From JAXMAR01 sp046350295 (lineage in GTDB: Bacteria; Planctomycetota; Planctomycetia; Gemmatales; Gemmataceae): a stretch of 13,763 bases of DNA. Position 1 is the first letter of the stretch, and the number at the start of each line of letters is the position of its first letter. Where the stretch lies: NCBI GenBank assembly GCA_046350295.1, contig JAXMAR010000079.1:1-13763 (forward strand). Direction: 5' to 3'. Of the stretch, positions 6,876 through 12,223 are shown one piece after another. The translations under genes and the position numbers were made by a program. The notes under the pieces were generated by a model. It was not told where the DNA came from, did not search any database, and was given only the letters and a program-made list of their open reading frames with translations.

Positions 6876-7099
6876 CGACAAACGCAGCCGCCACTGACAT
6901 TGACTAGCAACCGACCTTGACACCACCTTCGCCGGCCTCGCCTCGAAACGCCAGTTGATTCATCTTATCTCGTCCCACTCACACCTGCTCATCGAGACGT
7001 ATCGATCACTAACATCCGATGCCAGCCCTAAGAGCGTCGCCCGACGACCGAACTTGAATGTCCGATTCGCCGTCTTATATTCTCCAAAGGAGCAAGGGC

Positions 7100-7174
7100 A
7101 TGCAACAACCGTTAGAAAGCCCAAGTCATGGCCGAGGAGAGTCGGCGCGATCGCCTTTGCATCGAGGCGTTTGA
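7100..7174 (+). CDS. Possible leader ORF, or displaced true start of the next gene
   Basis: ATG 7100 has the best ribosome site of this region: AAAGGAG (7086-7092) at a spacing of seven. It opens a frame of only 24 codons, out of register with the larger gene that begins at 7128. Either a leader peptide is translated through the start of the larger gene, coupling the two, or ATG 7100 is the true start and a one-base insertion before about 7160 has broken the frame. Nothing in the peptide itself is recognisable. Confidence 0.3.
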   Translation: MQQPLESPSHGRGESARSPLHRGV

Positions 7175-7568
7175 TCCGGACAGCGGTGGGACGTGCATTG
7201 CGCAGATTTCCCAGCCGCGGCTTCTCACGGTCGCGAAATGGGGGCCGTGGGCGGTGAGGGAAGCCTCGGAGGTCGTGCCGTTCGTTCTTCAGCATCCTTC
7301 GGCGGTCTTCGAGGGACTAAGGCGAGACGAGGACGAGGATCCGCGCGGGACCGGCTGGCGGTGTTACTGTGGACACCCCACGAAAAAGTTCCGCAAAGAC
7401 GGATCGGAAGTAAACCCCGATCCTGGGCAAGTCTTCCTTGTCTTCGTGAACGACGAGAAAGTGGCCTATAACTGGCGCTGGGAGCCAATTGACTTGGATG
7501 AGCCCGATTTTCCAAAGGGGCATGAGCAGAGGTACAAGAAACTGGTGTACCATGAAGGCGATGACTAA
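7128..7568 (+). CDS. Hypothetical protein, possible toxin-like partner of the next gene
   Basis: This is a soluble, 146-residue protein with no signal peptide or membrane helix. I do not recognise a named family with certainty. Visible features are the conserved-looking core CIEAFDPDSGGTCIAQI (11-27), VVPFVLQHPSAVFEGL (49-64), a GWRCYCG motif with a Cys-x-Cys pair (76-82), and a strand-rich block at 100-119 (GQVFLVF...VAYNWRWE). The pattern of a HPxxVFEG stretch followed by beta-strands recalls small RNase-like toxins of the RelE/EndoU type, but this is only a resemblance. ATG 7128 has no good ribosome site; the nearby GGAG serves an out-of-frame ATG at 7100. The stop overlaps the start of the next gene by 17 or 8 bases, so the two are surely co-translated. 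Confidence 0.7.
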   Translation: MAEESRRDRLCIEAFDPDSGGTCIAQISQPRLLTVAKWGPWAVREASEVVPFVLQHPSAVFEGLRRDEDEDPRGTGWRCYCGHPTKKFRKDGSEVNPDPGQVFLVFVNDEKVAYNWRWEPIDLDEPDFPKGHEQRYKKLVYHEGDD

Positions 7569-7989
7569 CGCCGAGTTTGCCGCCCGGGTCGCCGAGTTGG
7601 CGAAGAACGCGGGGCCGCCGCAGCCGACCGCGGTATACGATCCGGACGGCGATTGCATCGAGTTCCTGGCGAAGCCGGAGCCGTTCTACGCCGAGCGCGT
7701 GGACGATCTGCTGACGGTCTACTACAGCCAGGAGACGGGCGCGATTGTCGGCTCGCTGCTCAAGGGCGCCTCGCGCCTCTGCGGCGAGATCCTGAAGCGG
7801 ATGCCCGGCTTCCGCATCGAGGTCGTCGACCGGAATGTTCGGCTCGAACACATCTTCCTTGCCAGGCTCTGGTCCACCGAGCACGACCCGGCCGATCTGG
7901 CGACCATCACCTACCGCAAGCTGATCCAGGTCGCGGAGGAAACGGGGGCTCCGTTGGAAGGGGCGGAGCAGCTTTTCCGGGCGGCGTGA
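7552..7989 (+). CDS. Hypothetical protein with DUF2283-like strand pattern
   Basis: The product has 145 residues from ATG 7552, or 142 from ATG 7561; an ATG at 7489 would overlap the upstream gene by 80 bases and is less likely. No ribosome site stands out for either start, which fits translational coupling to the upstream gene. The segment TAVYDPDGDCIEFL (26-39) followed by DLLTVYYSQETGAIVGSLL (52-70) resembles the paired strands of DUF2283-like proteins, some of which sit next to nuclease-type toxins. The C-terminal half (about 75-135) is helical and carries RLEHIFLARLW (97-107) and a YRKLIQVAEE helix (121-130). I infer a possible antitoxin or regulatory partner of the preceding protein. 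Nothing here proves it. Confidence 0.7.
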   Translation: MKAMTNAEFAARVAELAKNAGPPQPTAVYDPDGDCIEFLAKPEPFYAERVDDLLTVYYSQETGAIVGSLLKGASRLCGEILKRMPGFRIEVVDRNVRLEHIFLARLWSTEHDPADLATITYRKLIQVAEETGAPLEGAEQLFRAA

Positions 7990-8042
7990 CCCACAGGTAA
8001 TCGCTGCGGAGACCTTGCGGAAGACGACACGAGGGACCCGCC

Positions 8043-8426
8043 ATGTTTGTCTTGGTGCTTTTTCTGCCCGCTGCCCAGGACGTCTGCCGCAATTGCGCCA
8101 GCCTCGCGATACAGTCCGATAGAAGTCTGATTTCCGCTCTGAAGAAGGCCGTCCGAGAACAGGCAAGGATTGAAGAGATAGAGAACGGGCTAGGCGTGAA
8201 AGCGGGCCTGATATCGACACGACCAGGCGATGAGTATTCCTTACGCCGCCTGACGCTCACTCCCGATCAGGATCAAGTGGGATCCTTGCCTGTCTTAAAA
8301 GAGGCTTCAGGAGTCGCAATCTGGCCGAGGCCGTTCTCTGCAACGTCCAGGAACGGGCGCATCATCGGCGTGGCCTTCGATAAGGATGGCCGTGTTGTTG
8401 TCTTCTTTGCAATCTCATGGCTATGA
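8043..8426 (+). CDS. Hypothetical small protein
   Basis: The product has 127 residues and is not recognised. GAGGGA lies at a good distance before ATG 8043, which supports the start. The N terminus FVLVLFLPAAQ (2-12) is hydrophobic and may be a short signal peptide or anchor. A CRNC pair follows at 15-18, then a charged helix (about 29-48) and a C-terminal strand pair, IIGVAFDKDGRVVVFFAI, at about 107-124. Base composition is less GC-biased at third positions than in the flanking large genes, consistent with an accessory or acquired gene. It stands 53 bases after the overlapping pair and could be in the same transcript. Confidence 0.6.
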   Translation: MFVLVLFLPAAQDVCRNCASLAIQSDRSLISALKKAVREQARIEEIENGLGVKAGLISTRPGDEYSLRRLTLTPDQDQVGSLPVLKEASGVAIWPRPFSATSRNGRIIGVAFDKDGRVVVFFAISWL

Positions 8427-8486
8427 AATGCGGGCGGACGAACCCGCATCTCGTCGCTCGTGTCCTGGATGACACGGAGACCCGCC

Positions 8487-8696
8487 ATGCCCGATCACCC
8501 ATCCTTCCGCCACCTGTTGCCGACCTTCATCATCTCCCCCGGCACGCAGGTCGTCCTCAAGGTCGACAAGCCACTGCCCGACGGCGCCATCCGCCAGCGC
8601 GGCAGCGTCGCCGTCGTCGCCGAAAGCCCGACCGACAATGCTATGCAGTCGCGTGTAAGACGCTTTCAGAGCATGGTTTTTGGGTTGCGACAGTAG
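8487..8696 (+). pseudogene. 5' fragment of a probable nucleotidyltransferase-type gene
   Basis: A normal start (GGAG 8476-8479, spacing seven, ATG 8487) opens a frame of 69 codons. The first 51 residues, with GTQVVLKVDKPLPDG (19-33) and RQRGSVAVVAESPTDN (36-51), resemble the N terminus of a long planctomycete protein that I recall carrying a predicted nucleotidyltransferase (COG3541-like) domain further on. After codon 51 (base 8639) the similarity stops. The last 18 codons are less GC-rich and look random, and no continuation is seen in any frame downstream. I read it as a gene truncated by recombination or insertion. The family assignment is from memory and needs a search; a genuine small protein is the alternative. 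Confidence 0.55.
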
Positions 8697-8786
8697 CCCT
8701 AGAGGATCCGTTCGTCGGCGAAACCATATTGTCATCCGCAAATAGTGCTCCTTGTCGTCGTCGAGGCTCTCTGGGCGCCAAAGACG
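8640..8786. other. Non-coding junction segment
   Basis: From about 8640 the DNA becomes visibly less GC-rich and codes for nothing recognisable on either strand up to the hairpin at 8787. It follows the breakpoint of the truncated gene and may be the remnant of whatever replaced its 3' end. I see no transposase fragment and no clear terminal repeat. Confidence 0.4.
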
Positions 8787-8830
8787 CCGGCCTGGAACAG
8801 CGCCACGAACGTGGCGCCAATCCAGGCCGG
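8787..8830 (-). terminator. Strong hairpin after the RTX surface-protein gene
   Basis: An outer stem of ten pairs (8787-8796 with 8821-8830), a 3x3 internal loop and an inner stem of seven pairs (GCGCCAC 8800-8806 with GTGGCGC 8811-8817) close on a GAAC loop. It starts 33 bases beyond the stop codon of the minus-strand RTX gene, the expected place for a terminator. Only a short CTTT follows on the minus strand, so termination may depend on the stem alone. Confidence 0.5.
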
Positions 8831-8862
8831 GCCGTTCCGCCCTGGCGCTCCCCGACCCTGTT

Positions 8863-10635
8863 TCACGGATGGAGGTGATCGATGCCGGGTCCACCGTAGA
8901 GAAAGTCGATGCCCGGTCCGCCGAAGAGGGTATCGTTGCCCCCGTCGCCGAAGAGCCAGTCGTCGCCTAGTCCGCCGAAGAGACTGTCGTCGCCGTCGCC
9001 GCCGAAGAGCAAGTCATTTCCGGAACCGCCGTCGAGCGCGTCGTTGCCCGCGCCGCCGAAGAGAAAGTCGACGCCTGCATCACCGGAGATGGAATCAGCG
9101 CCTGCCCCGCCGACGAGCAGATCGCTGCCGTCGCCGCCGTGGAGTTCGCTGTTGAGGCTGCCGGTCACGAAGATGAGATCGTTGCCCGCGAGACCGAAGA
9201 CGATCACCTTGCCGGTCGCCGGGTTCACGACAAATGGCCCGCCGGCGAGATTGGGCTGGTTGACGCCGTTGACCGTGACCACCACGTTGTTCGGGTTCGT
9301 GGCGTTCACGGTGATGGTGTCGGCGCCCGCGGTACCGGTGACAACCAGGTTGCCGCCGACCATGGTGGCGAACGAGGAAGCCGCCGCTGCGACGGTCACG
9401 GTGAAGGCCTGCGTGGCGCTGGCGCCGGCGGCGTCGGTGACCTTCAGCACAACCGTGTTGTTCCCAACATTCGCGCTGGCCGGCGTGCCGCTCAGGGTAG
9501 CCGTGCCGTCGCCGTTATCGACGAGCGTTAGCCACGCGGGAAGCGTGACCGCGCTGATGGCCCGCGTATCACCGACATCGGGATCGGCTGTGGTGATCGC
9601 GTAGTTATAGAGCACGCTTTGAGTGGCCGTGATCGGCGGCACACTCGTGAAGGAAGGGGCGTCGTTGGTGTTGGCCACTGCAACCGTGAAGGACTGGTTG
9701 GCCGAGGCGCCGGCGGCGTCGGTGACCTTCAGCACAACCGCGTTATTCCCAACATCCGCGTTGGCCGGCGTGCCGCTCAGGGTAGCCGTGCCGTTACCGT
9801 TGTCGACGAGCGTTAGCCACGCGGGAAGCGTGACCGCGCTGATGGTCCGCGAGTCGCCGGCATCGGGGTCGGCGGTCGTGATCGCGTAGCTGTAGGGCGC
9901 GTCTTCCACGGCGCTGATATTCGGCGGACTCGTGAAGGAGGGTGGGTCATTCTGCGGTGTGATGGTGAAGGCGACGGTGACGATGTTGCTGTTCGCCTGG
10001 CCGTCGTTGGCCTTGTAAGTGAAGCTGTCGCTCGTCGTTTCACTGCCGTCGTGCACGTAGGTGAATGTGCCGTTGGCGTTCAGCAGGAAACTGGCGGCAT
10101 GAGCGGGGCCGGTCACGAGAACAGCGGTCAAGGCGTCGCCGTCGGCATCGGTGTCGTTGGCGAGAACGCCATTGTCCGCCAAGGTCCCCGGAGTAGCCGT
10201 GCCTGTCGCGTCGCTTGTCGTCAGGGTTCCGCCTTCGGCGACCGTGTAGGCGTCCGGATTGGCGACCGGCGCCCTATTGCCCGCGAGGAGTTGCAGCACT
10301 GCCGAGAATTCGGAGGTGTAGCCGTTCGGATCCGTCGCGGTAGCGCTGATGACCTGTCCCGAGGGAACGGCGACCGGAAGACTGACGTTGAACGACGCAT
10401 CGCCGTTGACATCGGTCGTTACGGTGGTCGAGCCGAGATAGGTCTGCCCTTCGCCGAAGCCCGAGGGGTCGGCGCTGGCGCTGGCAAACAGCTCGATGCG
10501 GAGTATCGTGCTGGCGTGGCTGTTCAGTGTGCCTTGAATAGTCGTCGTGCCGCCGCCACTGCTGGCCGAAGTCAGAACGGGGTAGTTTGCGCTTTGGTTG
10601 CCGAAGTCGAAATCGCCCGGGTCATTGGGATTCAC
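8863..10635 (-). CDS. C-terminal part of RTX/cadherin-like surface protein (frameshifted gene)
   Basis: This open frame of 590 residues (GTG 10635, probably not a true start) is the downstream part of the gene that begins at 12072. Domains in order: end of a beta-helix and a linking beta-sandwich (1-118); a bacterial cadherin-like/VCBS-type domain with NRAPVANPDAYTVAEGGTL (120-138) and GVLANDTDADGD (156-167); two near-identical putative Ig domains (about 232-325 and 326-418) with PAWLTLVDNG and TATLSGTPA; a linker; and about ten RTX calcium-binding nonapeptides of the GGxGxDxLx type (about 498-586). RTX repeats fold on calcium outside the cell and are typical of type I secretion substrates. 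The protein ends right after the repeats, with no extra C-terminal domain. It is in the same frame as the N-terminal part, but the stretch between is broken by shifts. Confidence 0.85.
   Translation of the reverse strand: MNPNDPGDFDFGNQSANYPVLTSASSGGGTTTIQGTLNSHASTILRIELFASASADPSGFGEGQTYLGSTTVTTDVNGDASFNVSLPVAVPSGQVISATATDPNGYTSEFSAVLQLLAGNRAPVANPDAYTVAEGGTLTTSDATGTATPGTLADNGVLANDTDADGDALTAVLVTGPAHAASFLLNANGTFTYVHDGSETTSDSFTYKANDGQANSNIVTVAFTITPQNDPPSFTSPPNISAVEDAPYSYAITTADPDAGDSRTISAVTLPAWLTLVDNGNGTATLSGTPANADVGNNAVVLKVTDAAGASANQSFTVAVANTNDAPSFTSVPPITATQSVLYNYAITTADPDVGDTRAISAVTLPAWLTLVDNGDGTATLSGTPASANVGNNTVVLKVTDAAGASATQAFTVTVAAAASSFATMVGGNLVVTGTAGADTITVNATNPNNVVVTVNGVNQPNLAGGPFVVNPATGKVIVFGLAGNDLIFVTGSLNSELHGGDGSDLLVGGAGADSISGDAGVDFLFGGAGNDALDGGSGNDLLFGGDGDDSLFGGLGDDWLFGDGGNDTLFGGPGIDFLYGGPGIDHLHP
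8866..9144 (-). repeat. RTX nonapeptide-coding repeats
   Basis: About ten 27-base units encode GGxGxDxLx nonapeptides, for example GGAGNDALD, GGSGNDLLF, GGDGDDSLF and GGLGDDWLF. Gly and Asp positions are well kept, so calcium binding should be intact. They form the C-terminal end of the protein. Confidence 0.85.
9396..9965 (-). repeat. Two tandem 285-base copies encoding putative Ig-like domains
   Basis: The blocks at 9396-9680 and 9681-9965 are direct repeats with a period of 285 bases (95 codons). Over the 189-base core (9421-9609 against 9706-9894) I count 17 differences, about 91% identity. Most are third-position changes, so the protein is under constraint after a fairly recent duplication. 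Confidence 0.8.
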
Positions 10636-10992
10636 GCCGCCCGGGTCGAGGTTGATGCCCAGGCTTGTGTTGTTGTAGATCGAGTTGCCGGAGATGTCCG
10701 TTTTGGCGTCGGCGGTGTGGCGTTGGCCTGGACGAAAATGCCGTTGCAGGCGTTGTTGGCGATGACGTTGCCTTCGTTCGGCCCTGCGCGCCGATGAGGT
10801 GGGGAATGGGCGTCAGCTTTTGCGTGGATACCGTCGCGATGTTGGGGAGCGGCGTGACGCCGTCGAGCGCGACGCCGATGAGGTTGTTCTGCACGGTAAC
10901 TTGGCTGTTCACCGACGATACCAAGATCCGCCGTCCGCGAACGACAGGGTACCGTACGAGACGACGTTGGCAGCCCGCCTGCGGACCGCCGA
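10636..10992 (-). pseudogene. Frameshift-ridden middle of the surface-protein gene
   Basis: Beta-helix coding continues here, but it hops between frames. Reading the minus strand, the sensible frame changes near 11000, 10975, 10928, 10788 and 10712. Between the changes the protein is plainly the same beta-helix: LIGGPQAG, then ANVVSYGTLSFADGG, then SSVNSQVTVQNNLIG, then GPNEGNVIANNACNGIF, then TDISGNSIYNNTSLGINL. Four of the five events are equivalent to a lost base and one to a gained base, so the frame returns to the original in total. Either the gene is broken or this piece of sequence is unreliable. Confidence 0.75.
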
Positions 10993-12072
10993 TCAGGACG
11001 CGCTTGCCCCGAAGCCATTCACGACGATGCCGAACCTGGGATTGGGGATCGCGGCTGTGCCGGTCGCATTGGTACCGATCAGGTTGCCTTGAATCGTCAC
11101 CGGCTCCAGCAACGCGCCGGTAAACGACTGGTCGATGTAGATGCCGGCGAACCCGCCATTGTCCCGGAGGCCGTTCCCGGAAATCAGATTGCCGGCGCCG
11201 GTTCCCGGCGTGCCGGTCAAACCGCCGACGACGGTATTGATCGATGGCCGGACCGAGACACCGACAAAGCCCTCGCCGGATAGCGCCGCGGCGCCCTGAG
11301 CGTTCGTGCCGATGTAATTGCCCTGTACGAGGGTATTCATCGGCTTTTCATCCAAGTTCCCGACGCGGACGCATTCCGTTCCAGCCACAATGACGTTGCG
11401 CGCCGCGGGGGCTGTGCCGCCGATACGATTGTCGTTGCCCGCGAGGATAGCGACCCCACCGCCGCCGAGGTGGCCGTCGGGCCTCGTGAAAGCGGTGTCG
11501 CCGGTCGCGTTGGTATTGAAGAAGCAGCCTTCGACGACGTTGTTGCTCGCCTGAATGGTCACGCCGTCGAATCCGCCATTGATAACCATGCCGCGCAGGG
11601 TGCTGCCGGCGCCGCCGTTGTCGAGCGCGGTGCCTTTAACGATCGTGAAACCACTCACAAATCCTTGAGAAATCCGGGAGGCGTCGATTTGGATCTTCAG
11701 CACGGCGTTGTCGCCCACGGCCAGGGTATTGGGGCTCGCGCCAGGCTGCGTGTAGCCGTCAATGACGATCGGGTCCGTGATGGTCGGCAGATTCGTGGCG
11801 AGGGTGATGGTCTTCACGCCCGCGCCGGGAATATTGAAGACGATCGAATCGAGGCCCGGAGAAGTGATGTCGTTGGCGGCGAGTATGGCAGCCCGGAGCG
11901 AACCGCCGCCATCGTCGTTGGTGTTGACCACCGTGAACGTGGACGGCATCGAGCGGTCTTCGAGCGCTTCGAGATGCGGCCGACAGCGAACCACCGGCCG
12001 CTCACGGCGTTTGCCGTTCGAATGACGGTGGAGCAGACCGCGCAGCCAGCGTTTCCAGGGGGTGAGAAGCAT
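10993..12072 (-). CDS. N-terminal part of LEDR-motif beta-helix surface protein
   Basis: The start is ATG 12072, with AAGGAG (12080-12085) at spacing seven; an in-frame start at 12222 exists but lacks such support. After a basic stretch comes RPHLEALEDRSMPS (31-44), an N-terminal motif found on many large extracellular proteins of Gemmata-like bacteria, apparently in place of a standard signal peptide. Then come TFTVVNTNDDGGGSLRAAI (45-63) and repeated right-handed beta-helix coils with NVVEG, NLIGTNATG, NYIGTNAQG and GNLISGNG motifs. The frame stops at TGA 10995-10993, in the middle of the helix, because of a frameshift; the intact gene would run on to 8863 and encode roughly 1,070 residues. 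The expected role is surface adhesion or matrix binding. This is inference. Confidence 0.85.
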   Translation of the reverse strand: MLLTPWKRWLRGLLHRHSNGKRRERPVVRCRPHLEALEDRSMPSTFTVVNTNDDGGGSLRAAILAANDITSPGLDSIVFNIPGAGVKTITLATNLPTITDPIVIDGYTQPGASPNTLAVGDNAVLKIQIDASRISQGFVSGFTIVKGTALDNGGAGSTLRGMVINGGFDGVTIQASNNVVEGCFFNTNATGDTAFTRPDGHLGGGGVAILAGNDNRIGGTAPAARNVIVAGTECVRVGNLDEKPMNTLVQGNYIGTNAQGAAALSGEGFVGVSVRPSINTVVGGLTGTPGTGAGNLISGNGLRDNGGFAGIYIDQSFTGALLEPVTIQGNLIGTNATGTAAIPNPRFGIVVNGFGASAS

Positions 12073-12079
12073 GGGGCAT

Positions 12080-12085
12080 CTCCTT
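12080..12085 (-). promoter_or_regulatory. Ribosome binding site fixing the surface-protein start
   Basis: AAGGAG on the minus strand, seven bases before ATG 12072. It decides for this start over the longer in-frame alternative at 12222. Confidence 0.75.
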
Positions 12086-12121
12086 CGCAAAGTCGATCTG
12101 CTAGATTGAATGCGCATCGAT

Positions 12122-12146
12122 CCCGGCGCGCAGACCGAGCGCCGGG
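12122..12146 (-). terminator. GC-rich hairpin between the WD40-TPR and surface-protein genes
   Basis: CCCGGCGC (12122-12129) and GCGCCGGG (12139-12146) form a perfect 8-bp stem with a nine-base loop. It lies 78 bases after the WD40-TPR stop and 50 bases before the next start. It may be a terminator of the upstream gene or a leader structure of the downstream one; there is no T-run. Confidence 0.35.
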
Positions 12147-12223
12147 GCGACGCCGGGCCGATGAGGGGCTTGCTTGGCGGTAAGGACCTCACGGCCGCTT
12201 TCTGTCGCACGTCAAGATTCACG

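Noticed and set aside
6955..7257. Plus-strand frame of 100 residues before the small gene pair
   Set aside because: Runs out of frame into the 7128 gene, has no ribosome site and resembles no protein.
7225..8220. Minus-strand frame of 331 residues opposite the small gene pair
   Set aside because: No domain, no ribosome site, and the plus-strand proteins have coherent strand and helix patterns and overlapping starts and stops.
8421..8894. Minus-strand frame of 157 residues across the junction segment
   Set aside because: It crosses the truncated gene, the composition change and the terminator hairpin; no motif supports it.
8866..9144. Regular 27-base periodicity considered as a CRISPR-like or non-coding tandem array
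   Set aside because: The period is exactly explained by RTX nonapeptides in frame; there are no constant repeats separated by unique spacers.
11470..12183. Plus-strand frame of 237 residues opposite the surface-protein N terminus
   Set aside because: Antisense to a clear beta-helix region with a well-placed ribosome site and start.
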